Assembly: GCA_937983065.1 (NCBI GenBank)
Contig: CALKAL010000022.1
Location: 1-49,748, forward strand
Direction of reading: 5' to 3'
Source of the DNA: an uncultured Bacillaceae bacterium
GTDB taxonomy: Bacteria > Bacillota > Bacilli > Bacillales > Alkalibacillaceae
Length of the DNA stretch: 49,748 bases
The position numbers and the translations under genes were made by a program. Below the pieces are notes generated by a model. That model did no database searches. It was not told where the DNA came from and was given only the letters and a program-made list of their open reading frames with translations. Of the stretch, positions 8,085 to 16,835 are shown piece by piece (the stretch's first letter is position 1; the number at the start of each line of letters is the position of its first letter).

Positions 8085-9386
8085 ATGAGAATGTATGACA
8101 TTATTAAGAAAAAACGTGACGGTGAACAATTAACGGATGAGGAAATTCAATTTTTTATAAAAGGAATCACGGAAGAGACAATCCCTGATTATCAAATAAG
8201 TGCTTTAGCAATGGCGATTTATTTTCAAGGGATGTCGAAGGAGGAAACCGCTTCTTTAACGATGGCAATCGTCAATTCGGGTGAAAAAATTGATTTATCG
8301 GAAATTAACGGAATTAAAGTCGATAAACATTCAACGGGTGGAGTTGGAGATACGACAACGCTTGTGCTCGCCCCTTTAGTTGCCTCTGTCGGTGTCCCAG
8401 TTGCAAAAATGAGTGGTAGAGGACTCGGTCATACTGGGGGAACGATTGATAAATTAGAAGCAGTAAGTGGATTCCACGTTGAAATAAGCAATGAAGAATT
8501 TATACGTTTAGTAAATGAAAATCAATTAGCGATTATCGGTCAGTCTGGCGATTTAACACCTGCGGATAAAAAATTTTACAGTTTAAGAGATGTGACCGCA
8601 ACGATTAACTCTATTCCTTTAATCGCCAGTTCAATTATGAGTAAAAAAATAGCTGCAGGAGCCGATGCGATTGTTCTCGATGTAAAAACGGGTTCCGGCG
8701 CTTTTATGAAATCTTTACATGAATCCATCGAGTTAGCTGAAACGATGGTAGCCATTGGTGAACAAGTCGGAAGAAAAACGATGGCTGTCATCAGTGATAT
8801 GAGCCAACCTTTAGGTAGAGCGATAGGAAATGCCCTTGAAATAAAAGAAGCGATTGAAACATTGAAAGGTGAAGGACCCGAGGATCTAACCGAGTTATCA
8901 TTAACTTTAGGAAGTCAAATGGTTGTCTTAGGTAAAAAAGCGAGTTCCATCGATGAAGCAAGAGAAATGTTGAAGGAAAATATTAAAAACGGTAAAGCAC
9001 TAGAAAAATTTAAACAATTTTTATCATCCCAAGGTGGCGATGAAACAGTTGTTGATCAATTAGAGCATCTCCCTAAAGCAAAGTATGAAATTGAACTAAA
9101 GGCAAAGCAATCGGGCTATATTTCAAGCATCGTTGCTGAAAATATTGGCAGAAGTGCGATGTTACTCGGTGCAGGAAGGCAAACGAAGGAATCCGTCATT
9201 GATCTTGCCGTTGGTATCATGTTAAACAAAAAGGTTGGCGATTACGTCGAAGCAGGTGAATCTTTATTAACGATTCATAGTCAGACAAAACAAATTGAGT
9301 CCATTAAACAATCCTTATACAATGATATTACGATTTCAGAAACAAAAGTAGAAAGCCCCCAGTTGATTAAAAAAATTATTCAATAA
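8085..9386 (+). CDS. pdp: Pyrimidine-nucleoside phosphorylase
   Basis: Cleaves uridine and thymidine with phosphate to give base and pentose 1-phosphate. 433 residues. Signature segments: KHSTGGVGDTTT (phosphate and substrate loop) and MSGRGLGHTGGTIDKLE in the alpha/beta domain; the C-terminal glycine-rich region near residues 355-365 (GRSAMLLGAGR) is also typical. ATG at 8085 follows AGGGGG. In B. subtilis pdp is in a different operon; here it sits with deoB and punA, so all steps of nucleoside phosphorolysis are together. A terminator follows. Confidence 0.96.
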   Translation: MRMYDIIKKKRDGEQLTDEEIQFFIKGITEETIPDYQISALAMAIYFQGMSKEETASLTMAIVNSGEKIDLSEINGIKVDKHSTGGVGDTTTLVLAPLVASVGVPVAKMSGRGLGHTGGTIDKLEAVSGFHVEISNEEFIRLVNENQLAIIGQSGDLTPADKKFYSLRDVTATINSIPLIASSIMSKKIAAGADAIVLDVKTGSGAFMKSLHESIELAETMVAIGEQVGRKTMAVISDMSQPLGRAIGNALEIKEAIETLKGEGPEDLTELSLTLGSQMVVLGKKASSIDEAREMLKENIKNGKALEKFKQFLSSQGGDETVVDQLEHLPKAKYEIELKAKQSGYISSIVAENIGRSAMLLGAGRQTKESVIDLAVGIMLNKKVGDYVEAGESLLTIHSQTKQIESIKQSLYNDITISETKVESPQLIKKIIQ

Positions 9387-9391
9387 TCATC

Positions 9392-9436
9392 AAACTTGAA
9401 TTTCACAAAAAGTGGAATTCAAGTTTTTTAATTTTT
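9392..9436 (+). terminator. Rho-independent terminator after pdp
   Basis: AAACTTGAATTTCAC pairs with GTGGAATTCAAGTTT (one G-T pair) around an AAAAA loop, followed by TTTAATTTTT. It separates the vegetative salvage operon from the sporulation genes. Confidence 0.88.
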
Positions 9437-9438
9437 AT

Positions 9439-9468
9439 GTAATAAAAAGCGGGATGATGGAAAAAATA
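9439..9468 (+). promoter_or_regulatory. Possible sigma-F promoter of dacF
   Basis: GGAAAAAATA at 9459-9468 fits the sigma-F -10 pattern GGNNANANTN. The -35 candidate GTAAT (9439-9443), 15 bases upstream, matches GYATA only in part. dacF is a known forespore gene in B. subtilis, which gives most of the support. Confidence 0.35.
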
Positions 9469-9493
9469 TGAAGCATGAATGGAGGGATTATCA

Positions 9494-10675
9494 TTGAGAT
9501 ATAAAATATTATCATCTTTAATCATCGCGAGTTTGTTGTTTTCCAATTTAGTCGTCTTTGCAGAAGGAAAGGATGAAGAAAAACAATTAACGAATTCAGC
9601 AAAAACAGCTCTTTTAATGGAATATGACACTGGCGAAATTCTTTATAGTAAAGAAAGTGATAAACGATTACCCCCTGCAAGCATGACGAAAATTATGACG
9701 TTACTCCTAGTGATGGAAGCCCTTGAAAAAGGAACGATTACTTTAGACGAAATGGTCCGTACGAGTGAGCATGCCGCATCAATGGGGGGAACGCAAATAT
9801 TTTTAGAGCCTTTTGAAGAAATGTCTGTTGAAGATTTAATAAAAAGTGTTGCGGTTGCTTCAGCTAACGATGCATCCGTCGCTTTAGCCGAACGTATTGC
9901 CGTGACAGAGGAAGAGTTCGTAAAAATGATGAATGAAAAAGTGAAGGAGCTCGGGTTAAAAAATACGCATTTTGCGAATGCAACCGGGTTACCAGCGAAA
10001 AATCATTATAGCTCTGCGTACGATATGGCAATGATGGGAAAGGAATTATTAAAGTATGAGGAAATTACGAAGTACACACAAATTTATGAAGATTATTTAA
10101 GAAAAGGTTCGGAAAATGAATTTTGGCTCGTTAATACGAATAAATTAGTGAAGTTTTATGACGGTGTTGACGGATTAAAAACAGGTTATACGTCCGAAGC
10201 CAAATATTGCTTAACCGCAACGGCTAAACGTGAGGATATGCGAGTTATCGCTGTTGTCATGGGGGCAGACACGGTGAAGGAAAGAAATGCGGATATAACG
10301 AATATGTTAGACTATGCTTTCGGTCATTACGATCTACATCGTCTATATGCTGAAGATGACGTCATGTACGAATGGACGCCATTAAAATCAAAACGTACGC
10401 TACAAGCAAAACCTGAATACAACATTTCTTTACTTTTAGAAAAAGGAGATTCCATCGAGAATTATGAAACTGAAGTGATGATTGATAAAGATAAAATGTG
10501 GCCAATCAATCAATCGGATCAAGTTGGAAAAATCGCCATTAAAAAAGATGGAAATATCGTTAGAGAGCATCCTTTAATTGTTAAAGATGAAGTTGAAGAG
10601 GCTAATATTTTTAACTTGTGGAAACGTGTCATTCGTTCGATTCATTTTGGTGATTTTACGTCGAAATCTAACTAG
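9494..10675 (+). CDS. dacF: D-alanyl-D-alanine carboxypeptidase DacF
   Basis: Low-molecular-weight penicillin-binding protein that trims the terminal D-Ala of peptidoglycan peptides, in B. subtilis setting cross-linking of spore cortex. Start is TTG at 9494, seven bases after GGAGGG; this gives 393 residues with a signal peptide of about 24 residues ending VFAEG. Catalytic motifs: SMTK (Ser63, Lys66), SAN (123-125) and KTG (229-231). A C-terminal PBP5-type beta domain follows (about 290-375). It lies immediately upstream of spoIIAA, with no terminator between, so spoIIA can also be read from the dacF promoter late in the forespore. Confidence 0.95.
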   Translation: MRYKILSSLIIASLLFSNLVVFAEGKDEEKQLTNSAKTALLMEYDTGEILYSKESDKRLPPASMTKIMTLLLVMEALEKGTITLDEMVRTSEHAASMGGTQIFLEPFEEMSVEDLIKSVAVASANDASVALAERIAVTEEEFVKMMNEKVKELGLKNTHFANATGLPAKNHYSSAYDMAMMGKELLKYEEITKYTQIYEDYLRKGSENEFWLVNTNKLVKFYDGVDGLKTGYTSEAKYCLTATAKREDMRVIAVVMGADTVKERNADITNMLDYAFGHYDLHRLYAEDDVMYEWTPLKSKRTLQAKPEYNISLLLEKGDSIENYETEVMIDKDKMWPINQSDQVGKIAIKKDGNIVREHPLIVKDEVEEANIFNLWKRVIRSIHFGDFTSKSN

Positions 10676-10687
10676 TTTTGTCTTCAT

Positions 10688-10717
10688 GCAGGAATCGTTA
10701 AAGGTAAAACCGAAAGA
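10688..10717 (+). promoter_or_regulatory. Possible sigma-H promoter of the spoIIA operon
   Basis: GCAGGAATC at 10688-10696 matches RNAGGAWWW except at the last base. ACCGAAAGA at 10709-10717, 12 bases downstream, resembles RNNGAATWW with two mismatches. The spoIIA operon is driven by sigma-H in B. subtilis, and the spacing is right. Confidence 0.45.
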
Positions 10718-10755
10718 CTCAATAGCTTAATTTTTTCGAAGGAGGAAGAGAAGCA

Positions 10756-11109
10756 TTGAGTCTAATTTCGCAATTTGATAAAAAAGAAGATGTTTTATTA
10801 GTTCGACTATCTGGAGAGCTTGATCACCATCAAGCAGAACGTTTAAAAGGAGAGTGGCAGCAATACTTAAGACAAGGAAATATTAAACATGTCGTTATTA
10901 ATTTAGAAGAATTAACCTTTATGGATTCGTCTGGATTAGGCGTTTTTTTAGGTCGGTATAAAGAAGTGAAACAGTTAAACGGTGAAATGGTCGTTTGTGG
11001 GTATAATGCTGCGATTAAACGCTTGTTTGAACTGTCTGGTCTGTTTAAATTAGTTGCGACTGCTGAAGATGAAAAGTCTGCCCTCATGAGTTTGGGGGTG
11101 GCATCATGA
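10756..11109 (+). CDS. spoIIAA: Anti-anti-sigma factor SpoIIAA
   Basis: STAS-domain switch protein: unphosphorylated SpoIIAA releases sigma-F from SpoIIAB; SpoIIAB kinase inactivates it and SpoIIE phosphatase restores it. 117 residues. The phosphorylated serine is Ser58 in FMDSSGLGV, the same number as in B. subtilis. It begins with TTG behind AAGGAGGAAGAG. Its stop codon overlaps the spoIIAB start (ATGA), the classical coupling that keeps switch proteins in balance. Confidence 0.97.
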   Translation: MSLISQFDKKEDVLLVRLSGELDHHQAERLKGEWQQYLRQGNIKHVVINLEELTFMDSSGLGVFLGRYKEVKQLNGEMVVCGYNAAIKRLFELSGLFKLVATAEDEKSALMSLGVAS

Positions 11110-11546
11110 ACAACTATATGAAAATACAGTTCGCCGCTAAAAGTGAAAATGAATCGTTTGCAAGAGTAGCTGTCGCATCGTTCATCGCCCAATTAGATCC
11201 GACGATGGATGAATTAACAGAAATAAAAACAGTCGTTTCAGAAGCAGTGACAAATGCGATTATTCATGGCTATGAAGAGGATGAAAACGGCCTCGTCACG
11301 TTAGAGTGTCGAATTAAAAATAATGAAATAGAAATCATTATTCGTGATGAAGGGCAAGGCATTGTTAATATTGAGGAAGCAACCCAGCCGATGTATACAT
11401 CTAAGCCTGAGCTGGAACGATCAGGAATGGGCTTTACAATTATGGAAAATTTTATGGACACCATTACGATTGACTCCGTTGACGGATATGGGACAACAGT
11501 CGTCATGCGAAAAAAGCTAAATCAAAATGAAACCGCTTATAATTAG
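11106..11546 (+). CDS. spoIIAB: Anti-sigma F factor / serine kinase SpoIIAB
   Basis: GHKL-fold protein that binds sigma-F with ATP and phosphorylates SpoIIAA. 146 residues. The N box (EAVTNAIIHGYE), the G1 box (RDEGQGI) and the ATP-lid/G2 region (RSGMGFTIME) are all present. Start ATG at 11106 overlaps the spoIIAA stop by four bases. sigF begins ten bases after the stop. Confidence 0.97.
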   Translation: MNNYMKIQFAAKSENESFARVAVASFIAQLDPTMDELTEIKTVVSEAVTNAIIHGYEEDENGLVTLECRIKNNEIEIIIRDEGQGIVNIEEATQPMYTSKPELERSGMGFTIMENFMDTITIDSVDGYGTTVVMRKKLNQNETAYN

Positions 11547-11555
11547 GTGGCGGCT

Positions 11556-12308
11556 ATGAGTGGAAATGATAAATTAAAAGTTGAAAAATCACTCACAACT
11601 GAAGAGGTGCGTGAATTAATTAAGCGGAGTCAAGCAGGTGATGATGAAGCAAGAGATGAAATCGTTAAGAAAAACACACGGCTCGTTTGGTCGGTCGTCC
11701 AGCGGTTTTTAAATCGGGGATATGAAGCAGATGATTTATTTCAAATCGGCTGTATCGGATTAATTAAGTCGATTGATAAATTTGATTTGTCTTACGATGT
11801 TAAATTTTCAACGTATGCCGTTCCGATGATCATCGGTGAAATTCAACGTTTTATAAGGGATGATGGATCCATTAAAGTGAGCCGCTCTTTAAAAGAATTA
11901 AATCATAAAATTCGTAAAACGATGGAGGAAATGACGAAAAATAACGGAAGGGCCCCGTCAATTCTTGAATTAAGTGAACAGCTCAACATTCCAAAAGAAG
12001 ACATTATTATGGCTTTAGAAGCAAATCAGAGTCCTCATTCAATATATGAAACGGTATATGAAAATGAAGGAGATCCGATTACATTAATGGATCAAATTGC
12101 TGAGAAGGATTCGAGCTGGTTCGAACATATCGCCTTAAAAGAAGCAATTAGGCAATTAGATTCAAGGGAACGATTAATCATTTATCTACGTTATTTTAAA
12201 GACCAAACGCAAGCAGAAGTCGCAAAACGATTAAACATATCACAAGTTCAAGTGTCCCGATTAGAAAAAAGCATATTAGAACAAATAGGCAATTTACTAC
12301 AAAAATAG
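11556..12308 (+). CDS. sigF: Forespore RNA polymerase sigma-F factor
   Basis: First compartment-specific sigma factor, active only in the forespore after SpoIIAA frees it from SpoIIAB. ATG at 11556 is preferred over the in-frame GTG at 11547 because AGGTGG lies 5 bases ahead of it; 250 residues. Region 2 (LVWSVVQRFLNRGYEADDLFQIG, read as overlapping motifs), region 3 and region 4 with its helix-turn-helix (QAEVAKRLNISQVQVSRLE) are complete. Followed by a strong terminator that isolates it from spoVA. Confidence 0.97.
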   Translation: MSGNDKLKVEKSLTTEEVRELIKRSQAGDDEARDEIVKKNTRLVWSVVQRFLNRGYEADDLFQIGCIGLIKSIDKFDLSYDVKFSTYAVPMIIGEIQRFIRDDGSIKVSRSLKELNHKIRKTMEEMTKNNGRAPSILELSEQLNIPKEDIIMALEANQSPHSIYETVYENEGDPITLMDQIAEKDSSWFEHIALKEAIRQLDSRERLIIYLRYFKDQTQAEVAKRLNISQVQVSRLEKSILEQIGNLLQK

Positions 12309-12314
12309 TTACAT

Positions 12315-12364
12315 GAAACCTGTTTCATTGAGTCATTAATCGACTCTTTGAAACAGGTTTTTTC
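12315..12364 (+). terminator. Strong terminator after sigF
   Basis: A long stem from 12316 to 12360: AAACCTGTTTCA pairs with TGAAACAGGTTT, extended inward by GAGTC/GACTC, around a short ATTAATC loop, then a T-run. Nearly perfect over about 19 base pairs. Confidence 0.92.
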
Positions 12365-12395
12365 GTACATGGATTATATATGTTTGTACATAATA
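12365..12395 (+). promoter_or_regulatory. Possible sigma-G promoter of the spoVA operon
   Basis: CATAATA at 12389-12395 matches the sigma-G/F -10 core CATNNTA exactly. GTACA at 12365-12369, about 18-19 bases upstream, is one base off GYATA. spoVA is a sigma-G operon in B. subtilis and this lies directly after the sigF terminator, 30-60 bases before spoVAA. Confidence 0.5.
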
Positions 12396-12427
12396 AACAA
12401 TATAGTTAGTTATAAAAAGGGTGAAGG

Positions 12428-13051
12428 ATGTTGGCACAAGTCATTTATATAAGATTAAAACCGACTCAAACAGTAAAAAAGGGCCAGCAAATAAAGCTAA
12501 AGGATATTGCATGGATTAGTACAAATGACGAAAAAGTAAAAAAGCAGTTAGAGACGCTATACCTTTATACCATTACAGATAAAGACCATACTTACAAAGT
12601 GTTTGACCTATTTAAAATCATTGAAAAAATCCATGCGATCTATCCAGAATATGAAATTGAATCCATTGGTGTACCCCAAGCTATTTTGAACATTTACAAA
12701 CCAAAAGCGAAACTCTACCCAGTTATTGTAGGAGTCATTTGGTTGTTATTATTTATCGGCTCGGCAATGGCGATTATGAATTTCCACTTTGATGTCAGTA
12801 TGGATGAAGTCCAAACGAGGCTCCATGAAATGATATCGCCTAATGCAAATGAGCGAAGTATTTTATGGTTAAGAGTTCCCTATTCGATTGGATTAGGATT
12901 AGGAATGATTCTTTTCTTTAACCATTTCTTTAAAAAGCGATTTAATGAGGAACCGTCTCCGTTAGAAATTGAAATGTTTAATTACGATACGGATATAAGA
13001 CATTACGTATCTTACGAAGAAAACGAGTTGGATCAAGACGATGACGTTTAG
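12428..13051 (+). CDS. spoVAA: Stage V sporulation protein AA
   Basis: First gene of the spoVA operon, whose products form a membrane complex for dipicolinic acid uptake in sporulation and release in germination. 207 residues: a soluble N-terminal domain (about 1-95), then two hydrophobic helices (about 98-120 and 150-170) and an acidic tail (LDQDDDV). ATG at 12428 with AAAGGGTGAAGG upstream; TTG at 12431 is an alternative. The end overlaps spoVAB by 11 bases. Confidence 0.92.
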   Translation: MLAQVIYIRLKPTQTVKKGQQIKLKDIAWISTNDEKVKKQLETLYLYTITDKDHTYKVFDLFKIIEKIHAIYPEYEIESIGVPQAILNIYKPKAKLYPVIVGVIWLLLFIGSAMAIMNFHFDVSMDEVQTRLHEMISPNANERSILWLRVPYSIGLGLGMILFFNHFFKKRFNEEPSPLEIEMFNYDTDIRHYVSYEENELDQDDDV

Positions 13052-13460
13052 TCACGTCGTTGAAGTAATCGTTGGATTCGCTGGTGGCTTAGCTGTCGGT
13101 TCTGGATTTGTCGCCTTTTTAACGGTTTTAGGAGTTATTCCCCGTCTCATTCAACTTTCGAAATCAAGGAAAGCATTAAAATTTTACGAAGCTAGTGTCA
13201 TTTTAGGAGCGCTGTTCGGAATTTTTATAACGTTCTCTCCAGGATCGTATACTATTCCATTACTATTTGAGATTGTTTGGGGATTGTTCCACGGAATATT
13301 TATCGGAATGCTGGCAGCTGCTTTAACAGAAGTATTAAATGTTTTTCCAATTTTAGCGAAACGAATTCGCCTTGATGAAAAAATCGAACTGCTTATTTTA
13401 GCAATCGTATTTGGTAAAATTGCGGGTTCGTTATTTCATTGGGTCATTTATATCAATTAA
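13041..13460 (+). CDS. spoVAB: Stage V sporulation protein AB
   Basis: Small integral membrane protein, 139 residues, with about four hydrophobic helices. The N-terminal GFAGGLAVGSGFVAFLTVLG stretch is characteristic of SpoVAB. The ATG lies inside the spoVAA 3' end and has a weak ribosome site, implying translational coupling. Deduced role: component of the forespore inner-membrane SpoVA complex. Confidence 0.92.
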   Translation: MTFSHVVEVIVGFAGGLAVGSGFVAFLTVLGVIPRLIQLSKSRKALKFYEASVILGALFGIFITFSPGSYTIPLLFEIVWGLFHGIFIGMLAAALTEVLNVFPILAKRIRLDEKIELLILAIVFGKIAGSLFHWVIYIN

Positions 13461-13477
13461 AGAAAGGAGATTATCAA

Positions 13478-13924
13478 TTGATTACAAAAGATAATTATAA
13501 AAATGATATTAAAAAATATCAGCCTAAACCGAAGCTTCTTAAAAATTGTATTAAAGCATTTATCATTGGAGGATTAATTTGTGTCATCGGCCAAGCATTG
13601 ACGGTATGTTATATGAACATTTTTGATATGACGACAAAACAAGCGGGAAACCCTACAGTAACGACGTTAATTTTAATTTCCAGTTTAATGACAGGTCTAG
13701 GTATTTACGATAAACTAGGACAATTTGCTGGAGCTGGGGCAAGTGTTCCTGTAACTGGTTTTGCCAATTCCATTACGAGTGCTGCATTAGAACATAAAAG
13801 TGAGGGAATTGTTTTAGGAATTTCTACTAACATGTTTAAGCTGGCTGGATCAGTAATCGTATTTGGGGTCGTTGCTGCTTACGTCGTCGGTTTAATTCGC
13901 TATTCTATACAACAATTTTTTTAA
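13478..13924 (+). CDS. spoVAC: Stage V sporulation protein AC
   Basis: Membrane subunit of the SpoVA complex; B. subtilis SpoVAC behaves as a mechanosensitive channel. The true start is probably TTG at 13478, seven bases after AAAGGAGA, giving 148 residues; an upstream ATG in the same frame (13439) lies inside spoVAB and lacks a ribosome site. Several hydrophobic helices; the conserved GAGASVPVTGFANS segment (about residues 87-100) is shared with SpoVAEb, its paralogue further along the operon. Confidence 0.94.
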   Translation: MITKDNYKNDIKKYQPKPKLLKNCIKAFIIGGLICVIGQALTVCYMNIFDMTTKQAGNPTVTTLILISSLMTGLGIYDKLGQFAGAGASVPVTGFANSITSAALEHKSEGIVLGISTNMFKLAGSVIVFGVVAAYVVGLIRYSIQQFF

Positions 13925-13938
13925 AAGGATGACAAAAC

Positions 13939-14949
13939 ATGAAAATAGGTAAACATTCGTGGCTATTTAATAATGGTGTATTCGTTCAGTCGAGTGCAAC
14001 CGTATCAGGGCCAAAGGAGAAGCTAGGACCTTTAGGTGATACGTATGATTATTCCTTTGATAATTTATATTGTAATGAAAAGACGTGGGAAAAGGCAGAA
14101 AAAGCTTTAATCGAAAAAGCAATTAATTTATGTATCGGAAAAACGAATATAAGAAAAGACGCTATTGACTTATTTATCGGTGGCGATCTATTAAATCAAA
14201 TCGTAACGACAAGTTATGTTGCTCGAGATTTACCAACTCCTTATTTAGGTGTTTTCGGTGCTTGCAGTACGTCAATGGAAGCATTAGCAATCGCTGGTGC
14301 ATTAGTCGATAGCGGAAATAGTCATAACGTATTAGCAGGTACGAGCAGTCATTACGCAACAGCTGAAAGACAATATCGTTTTCCAACAGAATACGGTGGA
14401 CAAAAGCCTGATACGCAAACATCCACAGCAACAGGAGCGGGTTGCGTTTTAGTTAATAATGAACAATCAGATATTCAAGTTGAAGGTGCAACGATTGGTC
14501 AAGCAATTGATTACGGCGCTACTGATCCATTAGATTTAGGATCTGCAATGGCTCCAGCTGCTGCTAACACAATTGTTCAGCATATGGAAGATTTTAATCG
14601 CCAGCCCGATTATTATGACCTCATTTTAACTGGAGATTTATCAAGTGTCGGAACTCCGATTTTCAAAAAAATGACCGAGCAATCTGGCTATGATCTAGAG
14701 GAAATACATCGTGACTGTGGTTTAATGATTTATCATTCTAATCAAAAAGTGTTCGCAGGTGCGAGTGGTTGTGCAAGCTCTGCATTAGTTACTTTCGGTT
14801 ATGTCATGCAACAGTTAAAAGATAAAAAGGTAAATAACGTATTAGTTGTCGCAACTGGTGCTTTACTTAATCCGACAATTGTTCAACAAAAAGAATCGAT
14901 ACCTTGTATTGCACATGGTGTCGTTTTAAAAAGGGCGGATGCATCATGA
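13939..14949 (+). CDS. spoVAD: Stage V sporulation protein AD
   Basis: Soluble subunit of the SpoVA complex with a thiolase-like fold; in B. subtilis it binds dipicolinic acid directly. 336 residues. Recognisable blocks: SGPKEKLGPLGD, GACSTSMEALAIA (Cys109), AERQYRFPTEYGGQKPDT, MAPAAANTI and VATGALLNPT. An AAAAGGATG site precedes the ATG. The stop overlaps the likely spoVAEb start. Confidence 0.97.
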   Translation: MKIGKHSWLFNNGVFVQSSATVSGPKEKLGPLGDTYDYSFDNLYCNEKTWEKAEKALIEKAINLCIGKTNIRKDAIDLFIGGDLLNQIVTTSYVARDLPTPYLGVFGACSTSMEALAIAGALVDSGNSHNVLAGTSSHYATAERQYRFPTEYGGQKPDTQTSTATGAGCVLVNNEQSDIQVEGATIGQAIDYGATDPLDLGSAMAPAAANTIVQHMEDFNRQPDYYDLILTGDLSSVGTPIFKKMTEQSGYDLEEIHRDCGLMIYHSNQKVFAGASGCASSALVTFGYVMQQLKDKKVNNVLVVATGALLNPTIVQQKESIPCIAHGVVLKRADAS

Positions 14950-15305
14950 TGATTATGGACTTTGTATGGGCTTTCGTTGTCGGTGGAGCCATTTGTACGG
15001 TGGGTCAAATATTGTTAGATGTTTTCAAGTTAACGCCAGCTCATGTTATGTCATCCTTCGTCGTAGCAGGGGCCGTTTTAGATGGCTTCAATTTGTATGA
15101 TAAATTAATTGAATTTGCAGGGGCTGGAGCAACTGTACCGATTACAAGCTTTGGACATTCATTATTACACGGTGCAATGGTACAAGCTGAAGAACACGGA
15201 TTTTTTGGAATAGCAGTCGGTATTTTTCAGTTAACTTCTGCAGGGATAGCATCAGCGATTTTATTCGGATTTATCGTCGCTTTAATTTTTAAACCTAGAG
15301 GATGA
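14946..15305 (+). CDS. spoVAEb: Stage V sporulation protein AEb
   Basis: Membrane protein of about 119 residues, paralogous to SpoVAC. Contains VGGAICTVGQ and GAGATVPITSFGHSL, hallmarks of the family, and about three or four helices. Start ATG at 14946 overlaps the spoVAD stop by four bases and has AAGGG 10 bases upstream; ATG at 14949 is possible. In B. subtilis a soluble spoVAEa gene follows, but here spoVAF begins at once, so spoVAEa is missing from the operon. Confidence 0.93.
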   Translation: MMIMDFVWAFVVGGAICTVGQILLDVFKLTPAHVMSSFVVAGAVLDGFNLYDKLIEFAGAGATVPITSFGHSLLHGAMVQAEEHGFFGIAVGIFQLTSAGIASAILFGFIVALIFKPRG

Positions 15306-15310
15306 TTTAT

Positions 15311-16783
15311 TTGCAAAAGGAAGATAACGTAAAACTGTATACGTCGATTGAAAAAAACCGAAAACTTTTCGAAAAAACGTTAGGTATTGACGTATCCTTT
15401 GACGTAGATGTAAGAAGAATTACGGTATTAGATACGAAAGTTGATATTTATTTCGTTACAGGATTAAATGATAAAGACCACGTTAATATCATTTTAAAAG
15501 AGTTGTTAGAGCTAAATGATACGGATGAAAATAAAAAGAAAGCTTATGACATTATTGAAAACAGAATCGTTAACTCGCAAGTCGAACCGGTTGATCGTTT
15601 GCAAGATGCTATTACGGAAATATTATCAGGCTTAATTGTCATTGTCGTTGACGGGAGTAGTCGAGGCTTTGCGATTGATGTTAGAAGTTATCCGCAAAGG
15701 TCTCCAGATGAACCAGATACCGAAAAAGTCGTCCGGGGTTCCAGAGATGGTTATACGGAAAATATTATCGTTAATACCGGGCTGACGAGACGACGCATTC
15801 GTGATGAAAATTTAAGGTTTGAAATGATTCGGGTAAGCGGTCGTGGACGGCAAGATGTGGCATTAGCTTACATTAAAGATATAGCGGATGAAGAGCTCGT
15901 CAAACGGTTAAAGCATAAAATTAAACATATATCCGTTGACGGCTTATCAATGGGTGAAAAAAGCTTAGAAGAATTTATATTGGATCAAAGCGGCAATCCC
16001 TTCCCACTCGTACGTTTCACAGAAAGACCCGATGTGGCAGCCGCTCATTTATTTGAAGGACATGTCCTCATTATGGTCGATACTTCACCGAGTGTGATTA
16101 TTACGCCGACGACTTATTTTCATCATGTCCAACATGCGGAAGAATATCGCCAATCACCTACAGTTGGGACTTTCGTGCGTTGGATTCGGTTTTTCGGAAT
16201 ATTCGTCTCGGTGTTTTTACTACCATTATGGTTATTGTTCGTTCTGAATCCTGATTTATTGCCAAAAGAATTATCATATATTGGCCCAAACGAAGAAGGG
16301 AATATCCCTATCGTCCTACAAGTGGTGTTAGCAGATATCGGGGTTGAATTTTTACGGATTGCAGCGATTCACACACCGACAGCAGTCTCAACCGCAATGG
16401 GTTTAATCGCAGCCGTATTAATTGGAGAAATCGCCATTGAAGTCGGCTTATTCACCCCAGAAATTATTTTATACGTCGCGCTAAGTACGATGGGAGCATA
16501 TGCTACGCCAAGTTATGAGTTGAGCTTTGCGAATAAACTAGCCCGTCTTATGATTATATTATTAACGGCCTTTTTAGGGGTATCAGGATTTGTCGTCGGT
16601 TGTACGTTATATATATTGTTTTTAACTAAAACAAAATCTTTAGAAACGCCTTATTTTTGGCCATTTATTCCCTTTAATGCAAAAGCGATGTACAATATTT
16701 TATTTAGAGTTCCTGTACCAAGACAAATAACGCGTCCAAGCATTACTCATCCACAAGATGTCATTCGCCAAGATGTCAAATAA
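15311..16783 (+). CDS. spoVAF: Stage V sporulation protein AF (GerA-type A subunit)
   Basis: Resembles the A subunits of GerA nutrient receptors: a large soluble N-terminal region (about 1-285) and a C-terminal membrane domain with about four or five helices (about 290-455). TTG at 15311 is preferred: GAGG at 15298-15301 gives 9-base spacing, while ATG at 15302 (which overlaps the spoVAEb stop) would sit directly on that site. About 490 residues. Motifs include ITPTTYFHH and HTPTAVSTAMGLIAA. Last gene of the operon; followed by a hairpin terminator. Confidence 0.95.
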   Translation: MQKEDNVKLYTSIEKNRKLFEKTLGIDVSFDVDVRRITVLDTKVDIYFVTGLNDKDHVNIILKELLELNDTDENKKKAYDIIENRIVNSQVEPVDRLQDAITEILSGLIVIVVDGSSRGFAIDVRSYPQRSPDEPDTEKVVRGSRDGYTENIIVNTGLTRRRIRDENLRFEMIRVSGRGRQDVALAYIKDIADEELVKRLKHKIKHISVDGLSMGEKSLEEFILDQSGNPFPLVRFTERPDVAAAHLFEGHVLIMVDTSPSVIITPTTYFHHVQHAEEYRQSPTVGTFVRWIRFFGIFVSVFLLPLWLLFVLNPDLLPKELSYIGPNEEGNIPIVLQVVLADIGVEFLRIAAIHTPTAVSTAMGLIAAVLIGEIAIEVGLFTPEIILYVALSTMGAYATPSYELSFANKLARLMIILLTAFLGVSGFVVGCTLYILFLTKTKSLETPYFWPFIPFNAKAMYNILFRVPVPRQITRPSITHPQDVIRQDVK

Positions 16784-16835
16784 TTATTGATATGAGTGTC
16801 ACCTTATGATAAAGTTTATTATATTATAAAAGCTA

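Noticed and set aside
10830..11192. A 120-codon minus-strand frame across spoIIAA-spoIIAB
   Set aside because: It is the mirror of two conserved overlapping genes; no ribosome site or promoter.
16787..16810. TTGATA and TATGAT as a lysA promoter
   Set aside because: The spacer is only 12 bases, too short for sigma-A.
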